The notes beneath the pieces were generated by a model. It did not search any database, was not told where the DNA came from, and saw only the letters and a program-made list of their open reading frames with translations. The translations under genes and the position numbers were made by a program. From the NCBI GenBank assembly GCA_016926755.1, contig JAFGNZ010000018.1, positions 1 through 37,552 of the forward strand: 37,552 nucleotides of DNA, in the 5' to 3' direction. The DNA is from Myxococcaceae bacterium (GTDB lineage: Bacteria; Myxococcota; Myxococcia; Myxococcales; Myxococcaceae). Position 1 is the stretch's first letter, and every line of letters starts with the position of its first letter. This document shows positions 1-8,605 of this stretch, piece after piece.

Positions 1-1
1 C

Positions 2-709
2 GGCGGCACCCTCTTCCTGGACGAGGTGGGCGAGATGCCGCTGTCCGCCCAGGTGAAGCTGCTGCGCGTCCTCCAGGAGGGGGAGATCGAGCGGCTGGGC
101 GGCACCCAGACGGTGAAGGTGGACGTGCGCCTGGTGGCCGCCACCAACAAGGATCTCCAGAAGGAAGTCGCCGAGGGCCGCTTCCGCGAGGACCTGTACT
201 ACCGCCTCAACGTGGTGGAGGTCCGTGTGCCCGCGCTCGCCTCGCGCCGCGAGGACATCCCCCTGCTGGCCGACGCCTTCCTGCGCCGCTTCGCCGCCAA
301 GAACGCCAAGTCCCTGCGCGGCTTCTCCGAGGAGGCCCTGCAGATCCTCGAGAACTACGCCTGGCCCGGCAACGTCCGCGAGCTGGAGCACGCCGTGGAG
401 CGCGCCGTGGTGCTGGCCCGCGGCGAGGTGCTGGAGGCCGGAGATCTCCCCGAGAGCGTGCGCAAGGGCCCGCTGGGCTCAGCCGGTCAGCTCGTCATCC
501 CCATTGGCACCCCCATGGAGGAGATCGAGCGCCGCGTCATCCACGAGACGCTGCGCCACACCAAGGGGGACAAGACCCTGGCCGCCCGGCTGCTGGGGAT
601 CGCCGCGCGCACCATCTACCGCAAGCTGGAGCGCGAGGCCTCTGGCGCGCCTGATCGTGAGCCCGCCCCCGCGGACGTCGACGCGGAGCCCCCCTCGCCG
701 GCCGACTGA
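2..709 (+). CDS. Sigma-54-dependent transcriptional activator, C-terminal part
   Basis: This is an NtrC-type enhancer-binding protein that would use ATP hydrolysis to remodel sigma-54 RNA polymerase at a -24/-12 promoter. The gene is cut by the window start. The reading frame is open from base 2 and begins in the Walker B segment ([13 protein letters not shown]), followed by the [15 protein letters not shown] stretch, the [13 protein letters not shown] segment with the arginine finger, the WPGNVREL sensor II motif, and a C-terminal Fis-type helix-turn-helix ([18 protein letters not shown]). The Walker A, GAFTGA loop and any receiver or sensor domain lie outside the window, so its input signal cannot be told. 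It ends 190 bases before gspC, and a near-consensus sigma-54 promoter lies in that gap, so it is a good candidate regulator of the secretion operon, though that link is inference. Confidence 0.95.
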   Translation, partial: GGTLFLDEVGEMPLSAQVKLLRVLQEGEIERLGGTQTVKVDVRLVAATNKDLQKEVAEGRFREDLYYRLNVVEVRVPALASRREDIPLLADAFLRRFAAKNAKSLRGFSEEALQILENYAWPGNVRELEHAVERAVVLARGEVLEAGDLPESVRKGPLGSAGQLVIPIGTPMEEIERRVIHETLRHTKGDKTLAARLLGIAARTIYRKLEREASGAPDREPAPADVDAEPPSPAD

Positions 710-740
710 CAGCCCGTCACACCCGCCCCCGCCCGGTTTT

Positions 741-751
741 GACAAATTGTC
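741..751. promoter_or_regulatory. Candidate upstream activator-binding palindrome
   Basis: GACAAATTGTC is a perfect 5-bp inverted repeat around one A. It lies about 105 bases upstream of the -24 element of the gspC promoter, a usual distance for an enhancer-binding-protein site. A second short inverted repeat, TGGCC-gta-GGCCA, lies at 819-831. Which of them, if either, is the operator is not shown by the sequence. Confidence 0.3.
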
Positions 752-854
752 CGAGGCCGAACCCCCCCATGCCCGCCCGGCCCCAGGCCAGGCCCCAGGC
801 GGAATAATTTCGCGCACTTGGCCGTAGGCCACGGTCGCCTCGCCGCCCTTGGGG

Positions 855-870
855 TGGCACTTGGCTTGCT
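855..870 (+). promoter_or_regulatory. Sigma-54 (-24/-12) promoter of the gsp operon
   Basis: TGGCACTTGGCTTGCT matches the sigma-54 consensus TGGCAC-N5-TTGCW with the correct GG-to-GC spacing. Transcription would start about 12 bases past the GC, near 880-882, leaving a leader of roughly 20 bases before the gspC ATG at 900. The upstream gene encodes a sigma-54 activator, which strengthens the call. The promoter also argues against the upstream TTG (849) as the gspC start. Confidence 0.75.
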
Positions 871-899
871 CAATCCTCTGCAGCTTCCCGGGATGCGTG

Positions 900-1829
900 A
901 TGGAACTCTTCTTCCGTAAATACTTCTGGACCGTGAACCTCGTGTTCATCCTGCTCGTCGCCTGGCTGGTGGCGCGCACGGGGAACCTGTTCGTCGAGTC
1001 CGCCATCGCGCCGGCTCCCTCCGCGGAGCCCACGGCGCGCTCACCCCAGCGGACCCACGCGGCCGAGCAGCTCGCCCTGCTGGACATGGAGCGGCTGTCC
1101 AAGTTGACCGGCATCAAGCTGCCCGAGCCCGAGCCCACGGTGCAGGAGCCCACCGCGGCCGCGCCGGTGGACGAGAACGCGGAGCCCGTGAAGAGCGGCC
1201 TGCGGGTGAAGCTCTTGGGCACGCTGGTGGCCGCCGACAAGTACTGGTCCTTCGCCTCCGTGCAGGACATGGTGACTCAGCGCTCGCAGACGTACATGGT
1301 GGGCGACCAGCTCCAGGGCGCCGAGGTGACGGAGATCGAGCGCGAGCGGGTGATCATCATCAACAACAGCCGCCGGGAGTTCATCGACGGCAACCCGGGG
1401 GATGGCAGCGCCCCGATGCCCACCTACACGCCGCCGCCGCCCGTGGCCGAGGCCAAGCCCAGCGGCAGGCCCAACAGCGGCCTGGGCAATGGCATCCGCG
1501 CCACCGGGGAGAACGAGTACGAGGTGCCGCGCGACGAGATCGATCGCACCCTGGCCAACCTCAACGAGGTGGCCATGCAGGCGCGCATCGTCCCCGCCTT
1601 CAAGGACGGGCAGGCCCAGGGCTTCAAGCTCTTCTCCATCCGCCCGGACTCCATCTACTCGAAGATCGGCGTGCAGAACGGAGACGTGATCCGCCGCATC
1701 AACGGCTTTGATCTGAACAGCCCGGAGAAGGCGCTCGAGGTCTACTCCAAGTTGAAGGAAGCCTCTCGCATCGAGATCGAGATCGAGCGCAACGGCGCGC
1801 CGATCCGCAAGAACTACAACGTCCGTTAA
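900..1829 (+). CDS. gspC: Type II secretion inner-membrane protein GspC
   Basis: GspC links the inner-membrane platform of the type II secretion system to the secretin GspD. The 309-residue protein has a short cytoplasmic N-terminus, one membrane segment at about residues 8-25, a Pro-rich linker, a homology-region domain (about 95-160, around VKLLGTLVAADKYWSFASV) and a C-terminal PDZ domain (about 230-305, containing GVQNGDVIRRINGFDLNS). I chose ATG 900 because the protein then begins with a normal anchor (MELFFRKYFW) and because the upstream in-frame TTG at 849 lies before the sigma-54 promoter. It is first gene of the operon; gspD follows after 21 bases. A PDZ rather than a coiled-coil C-terminus is the classical GspC form. 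Confidence 0.93.
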   Translation: MELFFRKYFWTVNLVFILLVAWLVARTGNLFVESAIAPAPSAEPTARSPQRTHAAEQLALLDMERLSKLTGIKLPEPEPTVQEPTAAAPVDENAEPVKSGLRVKLLGTLVAADKYWSFASVQDMVTQRSQTYMVGDQLQGAEVTEIERERVIIINNSRREFIDGNPGDGSAPMPTYTPPPPVAEAKPSGRPNSGLGNGIRATGENEYEVPRDEIDRTLANLNEVAMQARIVPAFKDGQAQGFKLFSIRPDSIYSKIGVQNGDVIRRINGFDLNSPEKALEVYSKLKEASRIEIEIERNGAPIRKNYNVR

Positions 1830-1850
1830 CCCCGCCGTGCAAGCCCTTCC

Positions 1851-4394
1851 ATGAAGACGCTCTCGCCCTGGTCGCTCCTGCTGTGCCTTGCGCTGGCCTC
1901 CTGGCCCGCCTGGGCCCAGCGCCGCCCGCCCCCCGCTGGTACCACCGCCCCCGCTGGGGAGCGGCAGATCACCCCGCAACCCGGCGGAGCCGCAGAGGGC
2001 ACGCCCAAGCCCGAGGGCCGCACCACGCCCACCTGTGAGGAGGCCCGGCGCCGCGCGCGCTACGGCATCTACTTCGACAAGGTGGACATCGAGAAGCTGG
2101 TGCAGACCGTCTCGGACGCCACCTGCAAGACGTTCATCCTCCCGGAGAACGTGCGCGGGAAGATCTCCATCATCGGCCCGGAGAACGGGCGGGTGGAGGT
2201 GGACTCGGACTCCTTCTACGCCGCGTTCCTGGCCGCGCTGGACTCCAACGGGCTCGCCGTCTACCCGCACGGCCGCTTCCTGAAGATCGTCGACAAGCGC
2301 TCGGCCAAGCAGAACCCCATCCCGACGATCGTGGATCCGGAGACGCCGTACACCACGAACGAGCAGATGGTGACCAAGCTCTTCAAGATCCGGTTCGTGG
2401 AGGTGGAGCCGCTGCGCGGCGTGCTCCAGCAGCTGGTCTCCAAGGATGGCGACACCATCCCGTACCCGCCGGACACCATCATCGTCAACGACGTGGGCTC
2501 CAACATGCACCGCCTGGAGCGCATCATCAACCAGCTGGACACGCGCGCCTCCAGCGACGAGCTGCGCATCATCCAGGTGCAGTTCGCCACCGCGCAGGAC
2601 GTGGCCTCCACGGTGCAGAAGCTCTTCGAGGGCAAGCCGCGCCCCGGCCAGCGCCCGGGCGGCTTCGCCCCCAACGTCTCACCTGGCGCCCCGCCGTCCG
2701 AGATCGCCGCGGCCGGCCAGGAGGGCGCCGGCGGGCCGGTGACGCTGTCGCAGATCATCCCGGACGAGCGCACCAACAAGCTCATCATCGTGGCGAGCCC
2801 CGCCGCCTTCGAGCGCATCCAGCAGATCGTCAAGGAGGTGGACGTGCCCACGGAGGCCGGCGGGCGCATCAACGTCTACCCGCTGGAGAACGCGGACGCC
2901 GAGGAGCTGGCCAGCACGCTGCAGACGCTGGCGCAGGGCACCGCCAACCGGCCCCGCGTACCCGGGGTGCCCCAGGCTCCGGGCGCCCCCCGCGCCAGCC
3001 CCGTGGCCGCCGAGCTGTTCTCCGGCGAGGTGAAGATCTCCGCGGACAAGGCCACCAACGCGCTGGTGATCGTCGCCAGCCAGGCGGACTTCCGCAACAT
3101 CATCCGGGTGATCGAGCAGCTGGACATCCCCCGGCGCCAGGTCTTCGTCGAGGCCGTCATCATGGAGGTCAACCTGGACCGGAACTCCGAGTTCGGGATC
3201 AACTTCCACAGCGGCTACCGGCTCTCCACGGATGAGGGCGCGGTGCCGGGCCTGTTCGGCACCAAGTACACCCGCCAGGGCCTGCCGCCCTCGTTCTCGC
3301 TGGCGAACCTGGCCAGCTTCGGCGGCTTCCTGGCCGGGCTCCAGGGCCCCGTCATCCCCGAGCTGCAGAAGCTGGGCATCGACATCCCCGCCTTCGGCGT
3401 GGTGCTGCACGCGCTGCAGCAGAGCTCGGACGTGAACGTGCTGTCCACCCCGCACATCCTCACCAGCGACAACGAGGAGGCGGAGATCACCGTGGGCCAG
3501 AACGTGCCCTTCCAGGCGGGCTTCTCGCCCAGCTCGCTGGGCACGGGGCTGGGCACCACCGGCGGCGCCACCGGCGGCATCAACCCCTCCATCTTCTCGG
3601 CGGGCCTGGGCGGCCTGGGCTCGCTGTTCGCCCCCATCACCCGGCAGAACGTGGAGCTCAAGCTCACCGTCAAGCCGCAGATCAACGAGAGCGACTTCAT
3701 CCGCCTGGTCATCACCGAGCAGACGGAGGAGATCGCCTCCAGCGATCCGGTGCTGGGCCCCACCACCTCCAAGCGCAGCGCGAAGACGACGGTGGTGGCC
3801 AAGGATCAGGAGACGGTGGTGCTGGGCGGCATCATGCAGGACCGCACCATCGAGTCCACCTCCAAGGTGCCGGTGCTGGGGGACATCCCCATCGTGGGCC
3901 ACCTGTTCCGGGAGACGACGCGCCGCAAGACGAAGACGAACCTGCTCTTGTTCCTGACGCCCTACATCATCCGGGACCAGACGGACTTCCGCACCATCTT
4001 CGAGCGCAAGATGAAGGAGCGGCAGCAGTTCGTGGAGCAGTTCTACGGGCAGGTGCCGGGCTATGACGTGGCCATCGACTTCACCCGCAAGCCGGGCCCG
4101 CTGTCGCGGATGAACCAGGCGGTGATCCGCGAGCAGCAGCGGGCGGAGAACGGCGGCCCGGGCGGCCCGGGTGAGCGCGTCATCCGGCCGGCGGCGCCGG
4201 GCGGGCAGGCCCCCGCCAGTCCAGCAGCCGAGCAGCCCCAGGAGCCAGCGCCCGCGCCGGGAATCGACGCCGAGACGGAGGTGCGGGAAGGAGCGCCGCC
4301 GCCGCAGGGTTCGGAGGGATCAGTGCCCTCGCCGGTGAACCCAGAGCGGCTGCAGGTCCAGCCGGACACAGGCGAGGGAGAGCGAGCTCCATGA
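1851..4394 (+). CDS. gspD: Type II secretion secretin GspD
   Basis: This is the outer-membrane secretin forming the exit channel of the type II system. The 847-residue protein has a Sec signal peptide (about 1-22, ending AWAQ), a Pro-rich linker, an N0 domain (about 70-145), N1, N2 and N3 ring domains (about 170-425, with the N2 and N3 domains interrupted by Gly/Pro-rich loops), the secretin core (about 428-700, from RRQVFVEAVIMEVN) and the signature VPVLGDIPIVGHLFR near residue 675. A tail of roughly 115 Pro/Gly/Glu-rich residues follows the core; it is longer than in enterobacterial secretins, and no pilotin gene lies nearby. Its stop overlaps the gspE start (ATGA at 4391), indicating translational coupling. 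Confidence 0.97.
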   Translation: MKTLSPWSLLLCLALASWPAWAQRRPPPAGTTAPAGERQITPQPGGAAEGTPKPEGRTTPTCEEARRRARYGIYFDKVDIEKLVQTVSDATCKTFILPENVRGKISIIGPENGRVEVDSDSFYAAFLAALDSNGLAVYPHGRFLKIVDKRSAKQNPIPTIVDPETPYTTNEQMVTKLFKIRFVEVEPLRGVLQQLVSKDGDTIPYPPDTIIVNDVGSNMHRLERIINQLDTRASSDELRIIQVQFATAQDVASTVQKLFEGKPRPGQRPGGFAPNVSPGAPPSEIAAAGQEGAGGPVTLSQIIPDERTNKLIIVASPAAFERIQQIVKEVDVPTEAGGRINVYPLENADAEELASTLQTLAQGTANRPRVPGVPQAPGAPRASPVAAELFSGEVKISADKATNALVIVASQADFRNIIRVIEQLDIPRRQVFVEAVIMEVNLDRNSEFGINFHSGYRLSTDEGAVPGLFGTKYTRQGLPPSFSLANLASFGGFLAGLQGPVIPELQKLGIDIPAFGVVLHALQQSSDVNVLSTPHILTSDNEEAEITVGQNVPFQAGFSPSSLGTGLGTTGGATGGINPSIFSAGLGGLGSLFAPITRQNVELKLTVKPQINESDFIRLVITEQTEEIASSDPVLGPTTSKRSAKTTVVAKDQETVVLGGIMQDRTIESTSKVPVLGDIPIVGHLFRETTRRKTKTNLLLFLTPYIIRDQTDFRTIFERKMKERQQFVEQFYGQVPGYDVAIDFTRKPGPLSRMNQAVIREQQRAENGGPGGPGERVIRPAAPGGQAPASPAAEQPQEPAPAPGIDAETEVREGAPPPQGSEGSVPSPVNPERLQVQPDTGEGERAP

Positions 4395-6205
4395 ACGTGA
4401 TGACCGACGCCACCCCCAACGCCCCCCAGTCCACCGAGGCGCCCCCGCGCAATGAGGCCACCCAGGTCGTCTCGCACGGCCCGGCGTTCCTGTCCGGCCG
4501 CCCCATCGGGGAGATCCTCCGCGCCAGCGTGGGCCTCACCGAGGAGAAGATCCAGGAGGCGCTCGCCCTCCAGGCGGAGAAGGGTGGACGGCTGGGCGAG
4601 GTGCTCGTCGGCATGAAGGCCGTGTCCGAGGAGGACGTGGCCAAGGCGCTCGGGCTGCAGCTGGATCTGCCCTACCTCCAGCGCATCTTCGTGGAGGAGG
4701 TGGATCCGGAGCTGGTGAAGAAGGTCCCCATCAACTTCGCCAAGCAGTCGAAGATCATCCCCATCGCCCTGCAGCAGGACGAGACGATCGCCATCGCCGT
4801 GGCCGATCCGCTGGACACCGCGGTGATGGATCACGCGCGCATGCTGCTGGGTGCCAGCCTGGATCCGCGCATCGCCCTGGCCTCCACCATCGTGGACGCC
4901 ATCAACAGCGTGTACGACCGCTCCATCAACGAGGCCGAGCAGCTCGTGGATGAGATGGAGGCCACGGATCTGGACTCGCTGGCGCACGAGCTGGAGGAGC
5001 CCAAGGATCTGCTGGACACGGACGACGAGGCGCCCGTCATCCGCCTGGTCAACTCCATCCTCTTCCGCGCCGCCAAGGAGCGCGCGAGCGACATCCACAT
5101 CGAGCCGATGGATCGCGAGCTGCTGGTGCGCTTCCGCGTGGACGGCGTGCTCCAGGAGGTGATCAAGCCTCCCAAGCGCTACCAGAACTCCATCGTCAGC
5201 CGCGTGAAGGTGATGGGGCAGCTCAACATCGCCGAGAAGCGCCTGCCCCAGGACGGCCGCATCCGCATCAAGCTGGCCGGCCGCGACATCGACATCCGTC
5301 TGTCCACCATCCCCACCACGTTCGGCGAGCGCATCGTCATGCGTCTGCTGGACAAGTCGGCCACCCTGCTGGATCTGTCCGAGATCGGCATGGGCCCGCA
5401 GACGCTGGCGGGGATAGAGTCCGTGATCAAACGCTCGCACGGCATCATCCTGGTGACGGGCCCCACCGGCTCCGGAAAGACGACGACGCTCTACGGCGCG
5501 CTGTCGAAGATCAACACGCCGGATCTCAACATCCTCACCGTCGAGGATCCGGTGGAGTACCAGCTCAAGGGGATTGGCCAGATGGCCATCAGCCCGAAGA
5601 TCGGGCTGACGTTCGCCCAGGGGCTGCGCTCCTTCCTCCGCCAGGATCCGGACGTGATCATGGTGGGCGAGATCCGCGACAAGGAGACGGCGGAGATCGC
5701 CATCCAGGCCTCCCTCACGGGCCACCTGGTGTTCTCCACGGTGCACACCAACGACGCGGCCGGCGCCGTCACCCGTCTGGTGGACATGGGCGTGGAGCCC
5801 TTCCTGGTGGCCTCCTCGCTCACCGCCATCCTCGCGCAGCGCCTGGTGCGCCGCGTGTGCCCGGACTGCCGCGTGCAGTACACGCCCACGGATGACGAGC
5901 TCAAGGAGCTGACCCACAGCCGCGCCTCCCTCAAGGAGCGCTACGGGGCGGAGAAGATCTACAAGGCCGCCGGCTGCCCCAGCTGCAACCGCACCGGCTA
6001 CCGGGGCCGCACCGGCATCTACGAGTTCCTGCTCGTGGATGACGACGTGCGCCAGCTCGTGCTGAAGAACGTGGACGCCTCCACGATCAAGAAGTCCGCC
6101 ATGAGCAAGGGGATGCTCACCTTGCTGGAGGATGGCGCGCGCAAGGTGGCCCAGGGAGAGACGACGATCGCCGAGGTCCTCAGCATCACGCAGGAGGACA
6201 TCTAG
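4391..6205 (+). CDS. gspE: Type II secretion ATPase GspE
   Basis: This is the cytoplasmic hexameric ATPase that powers pseudopilus assembly. The 604-residue protein has an N-terminal T2SSE_N domain (about 35-190), then the ATPase core with Walker A GPTGSGKTT at about 357, the Walker B segment VIMVGEIRDKETAEIA, the HTNDAA histidine-box, and the zinc-binding tetracysteine CPDC (490/493) and CPSC (529/532) typical of GspE rather than PilT. Start and stop of neighbours overlap: its ATG lies inside the gspD stop. An intergenic stretch of 36 bases precedes gspF. Length and motif order are normal for the family. Confidence 0.97.
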   Translation: MNVMTDATPNAPQSTEAPPRNEATQVVSHGPAFLSGRPIGEILRASVGLTEEKIQEALALQAEKGGRLGEVLVGMKAVSEEDVAKALGLQLDLPYLQRIFVEEVDPELVKKVPINFAKQSKIIPIALQQDETIAIAVADPLDTAVMDHARMLLGASLDPRIALASTIVDAINSVYDRSINEAEQLVDEMEATDLDSLAHELEEPKDLLDTDDEAPVIRLVNSILFRAAKERASDIHIEPMDRELLVRFRVDGVLQEVIKPPKRYQNSIVSRVKVMGQLNIAEKRLPQDGRIRIKLAGRDIDIRLSTIPTTFGERIVMRLLDKSATLLDLSEIGMGPQTLAGIESVIKRSHGIILVTGPTGSGKTTTLYGALSKINTPDLNILTVEDPVEYQLKGIGQMAISPKIGLTFAQGLRSFLRQDPDVIMVGEIRDKETAEIAIQASLTGHLVFSTVHTNDAAGAVTRLVDMGVEPFLVASSLTAILAQRLVRRVCPDCRVQYTPTDDELKELTHSRASLKERYGAEKIYKAAGCPSCNRTGYRGRTGIYEFLLVDDDVRQLVLKNVDASTIKKSAMSKGMLTLLEDGARKVAQGETTIAEVLSITQEDI

Positions 6206-6241
6206 CCACCTCCCCAGGGGAGGGGCTGGGGGTGAGCCACC

Positions 6242-7498
6242 ATGCCGGTCTTCGAATACAGAGGTCTCAACGCGGCGGGCAAGACGGTCAAGGGCCTGCT
6301 GGAGGCGGACTCGCCCAAGACCCTGCGCGCGCAGCTGCGCAAGGACGGCGTCTTCCTCACGGACGTGCTCGGCCAGGCCGAGGGCAGCCGCGGGGCGGTG
6401 AGGAAGGGCGCGGGCGCCCAGCTGGCCGCGCGCGACATCGATCTGCGCAAGGTGGCGCGCGGGCGCATCACCACCGAGGACATCGCCATCACCACGCGCC
6501 AGCTGGCCACCCTGCTGGGCGCGGGCGTCACCCTGGTGGAGTCCCTCACCGCGCTGGTGGATCAGGTGGAGAAGGAGCGCTTCAAGCGCCTGCTCTCGGA
6601 CGTGAAGCAGCGGGTGAACGAGGGCTCCTCGCTGGCGGACGCCCTGGCCCAGCACCAGAAGGTGTTCGGCTCGCTCTACGTGAACATGGTGCGCGCCGGC
6701 GAGGCCTCTGGCGCGCTGGACACGGTGCTGCTGCGCCTGGCGGACTTCACCGAGAGCCAGGCCAAGCTGCGGCAGAAGATCGTCGGCACCATGCTCTACC
6801 CCGCCATCATGGTGGCAGTGGGCGGCGGCATCCTCGTGCTGCTGATGGCGGTGGTGGTGCCCAAGGTGACGAAGATCTTCGAGTCGATGAACGCCACCCT
6901 GCCCTTCACCACGCGGGTGCTCATCGCCAGCAGCAACCTGATCCAGGATTGGTGGTTCATCCTCTTCCCGTCGCTGGCCAGCGCGATCGGCTTCGCGGTG
7001 TGGTACTACCGCAGCCCCGCCGGCAAGCCCAAGTGGGACCGCTTCGCGCTCAAGGCGCCCGTCTTCGGCAGCCTGGTGCGGCTGCTGGCCATCTCCCGCT
7101 TCGCCCGCACGCTGGCCACGCTGCTCAAGAGCGGCGTGCCGCTGCTGGCCGCCATGGACATCGTCAAGGCGGTCATCACCAACTCGGTGCTGGCGGACGT
7201 GGTGGAGAAGGCCCGGGACGCCATCCGCGAGGGCGAGAGCATCGCCACCCCCCTCAAGCGCTCCGGCGAGTTCCCCCCCCTGGTGTACCACATGGTCGCC
7301 ATCGGCGAGCGCTCCGGCCAGCTGGAGGACATGCTGCTGTCCGTGGCGGACAGCTATGAGACACAGGTGAACGTGCGCATCGGCGCCCTCACCTCGCTGC
7401 TCGAGCCCATCCTCATCGTGATGATGGGCGCGGTGATTGCATTCGTGGCCTTCTCGATCCTGATGCCGATTCTTCAGGTGAACTCGGCGATCCGGTAG
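6242..7498 (+). CDS. gspF: Type II secretion inner-membrane platform protein GspF
   Basis: GspF is the polytopic platform protein on which pseudopilins assemble, working with the ATPase GspE. The 418-residue protein has the family N-terminus (MPVFEYRGLNAAGKTVKG), two tandem T2SSF domains (about 75-200 and 275-400), and membrane segments at about 188-212, 228-252 and 380-410. The repeated ARTLATLLKSGVPLL / ITTRQLATLLGAGVTL motif is visible in both halves. The start at ATG 6242 is the family-typical one. It is followed after 14 bases by a micro-protein gene. Confidence 0.96.
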   Translation: MPVFEYRGLNAAGKTVKGLLEADSPKTLRAQLRKDGVFLTDVLGQAEGSRGAVRKGAGAQLAARDIDLRKVARGRITTEDIAITTRQLATLLGAGVTLVESLTALVDQVEKERFKRLLSDVKQRVNEGSSLADALAQHQKVFGSLYVNMVRAGEASGALDTVLLRLADFTESQAKLRQKIVGTMLYPAIMVAVGGGILVLLMAVVVPKVTKIFESMNATLPFTTRVLIASSNLIQDWWFILFPSLASAIGFAVWYYRSPAGKPKWDRFALKAPVFGSLVRLLAISRFARTLATLLKSGVPLLAAMDIVKAVITNSVLADVVEKARDAIREGESIATPLKRSGEFPPLVYHMVAIGERSGQLEDMLLSVADSYETQVNVRIGALTSLLEPILIVMMGAVIAFVAFSILMPILQVNSAIR

Positions 7499-7512
7499 GG
7501 AGACAGCTGGCG

Positions 7513-7665
7513 ATGAACGACACGCTCGACCGGTGGATTCAGCGCGTCACCCTGGCGACCATGGTCGCCCTGGCGGCGACGCTGCTGGCCGTGGGGGTGA
7601 GCCTCTACGCTTCACGCTCCGAGGCGCTCCCGCCGGCCGCGCAGGCCACCCAGGGCGTGCCCTGA
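7513..7665 (+). CDS. 50-residue single-pass membrane micro-protein between gspF and gspG
   Basis: A short ORF begins at ATG 7513 with GGGAG about 11 bases upstream. It encodes 50 residues beginning MNDTLDRWIQRVTLATM, with one hydrophobic segment (about 12-33) and a short Ala/Pro-rich periplasmic tail. It fills the space between gspF and gspG almost exactly, keeps the operon's codon style, and lies on the same strand. I know of no named Gsp subunit of this kind; a small stabilising or assembly peptide is one guess. It could also be a chance ORF, but the good ribosome site, the operon position and the membrane segment argue for a real gene. Confidence 0.6.
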   Translation: MNDTLDRWIQRVTLATMVALAATLLAVGVSLYASRSEALPPAAQATQGVP

Positions 7666-7721
7666 CACAAACGAACTGATGGGGCCCCAGGCCCTGCCAG
7701 AAAGTCACTCGAGGGAAGAAG

Positions 7722-8141
7722 ATGGACCTGAAGACGAAGAAGCAGCAGCGCCGCCGCAGCCGCGGCATGACCCTGATCGAGATCATGGTGGTGATCACCA
7801 TCCTCGGGCTGATCGCCGCGGCGGTGGGCGTGGCCGTCATCCCCCAGCTCAACCAGGCCCGCCGGGATCGCGCCGAGCTGGACATCAAGAACATCCAGAA
7901 CGCGCTCAAGCTCTACTACACGAAGAAGGGCAACTACCCGGACACGGCCACGGGCCTCAAGGGGCTGGTGGACATGCAGGCGCTGGAGGCCCTCCCGCGC
8001 GATCCGTGGAACAACGAGTACGTGTACATGAACGAGGGCGGCAAGCCCGTCATCATCTCCTACGGCGCGGACGGCACCTCCGGCGGCGAGGGCAATGACG
8101 CGGACATCTCCTCCAAGGACGCCCAGGCGGGCGGCAAGTAG
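7722..8141 (+). CDS. gspG: Major pseudopilin GspG
   Basis: This is the major pseudopilin subunit, forming the shaft of the type II pseudopilus. The 139-residue protein has a type IV prepilin leader: RRRSRG, cleavage, then MTLIEIMVVITILGL with Glu at mature position 5. The C-terminal domain shows the GspG pattern YYTKKGNYPDTATGLKGLV, PRDPWNNEYVY and the calcium-loop region GADGTSGGEGNDADI. A GGGAAGA ribosome site precedes ATG 7722. It needs a GspO/PilD prepilin peptidase, which is not encoded in this window. Confidence 0.97.
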   Translation: MDLKTKKQQRRRSRGMTLIEIMVVITILGLIAAAVGVAVIPQLNQARRDRAELDIKNIQNALKLYYTKKGNYPDTATGLKGLVDMQALEALPRDPWNNEYVYMNEGGKPVIISYGADGTSGGEGNDADISSKDAQAGGK

Positions 8142-8173
8142 CCGCGCCCCCTCGCGCTGAGGAACCCACTCCC

Positions 8174-8605
8174 ATGATGGCAGACTCCGTCTCCTCCCAG
8201 AGCCCCAGCACGGCGGCGCGTCCCCCCCGGACGGGGCGGATCGTGGTCGGCATCGTGTGCGTGCTCTCCGCCGCGCTGGCCTTCCTGCTGGCGTACGTGA
8301 CGACAGACTTCACCCTGGGCCCGCAGCAGCGCCTGGCGCTGGAGCAGATCCGCCGCCTGGAGGGGCTGTTCAAGGTCTACCACCGCACCATGGGGCGCTT
8401 CCCCACGGAGCAGGAGGGCTTCACCCCGCTGATCCGGGCGCACGTGCTGGCCGAGGTGCCCGTGGATCCGTGGGGCCAGCCCTACGTGTACCAGTTCAAC
8501 GAGCAGCGCACCGGCGTCGTCTCCTTCGGCGCGGACGGCGCGCCCGGCGGCGAGGGCGAGGCCGCGGACATCACCAGCGGCGGACTCGTGAGGGCACGGC
8601 GATGA
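8174..8605 (+). CDS. GspG-like protein with a plain membrane anchor in place of the prepilin leader
   Basis: The 143-residue protein carries a clear GspG-type C-terminal domain: VYHRTMGRFPTEQEGFTPLI (about 68-87), VPVDPWGQPYVYQF and the calcium-loop pattern GADGAPGGEGEAADI (119-133). Its N-terminus is different. After a Ser/Pro-rich cytoplasmic stretch there is an ordinary membrane helix (about 22-44), with no Gly-(F/M)-T-L-x-E processing site. It should therefore stay anchored in the inner membrane and not enter the pseudopilus in the normal way. It could be a platform-side GspG mimic, a regulator of pseudopilus length, or a GspG duplicate that lost its leader. Tandem ATGs at 8174 and 8177 follow TGAGGAA. 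Its stop overlaps the gspH start (ATGA). Confidence 0.88.
   Translation: MMADSVSSQSPSTAARPPRTGRIVVGIVCVLSAALAFLLAYVTTDFTLGPQQRLALEQIRRLEGLFKVYHRTMGRFPTEQEGFTPLIRAHVLAEVPVDPWGQPYVYQFNEQRTGVVSFGADGAPGGEGEAADITSGGLVRARR

Noticed and set aside
849-899. TTG start for gspC at 849
   Set aside because: It lies before the sigma-54 promoter and would place polar residues ahead of the membrane anchor; ATG 900 fits better.
4061-7291. A 1076-codon minus-strand ORF opposite gspD, gspE and gspF
   Set aside because: It is the antisense of three clear gsp genes, has His/Gly/Arg-rich low-complexity composition and shows no motif. Long antisense ORFs are normal in high-GC genomes.
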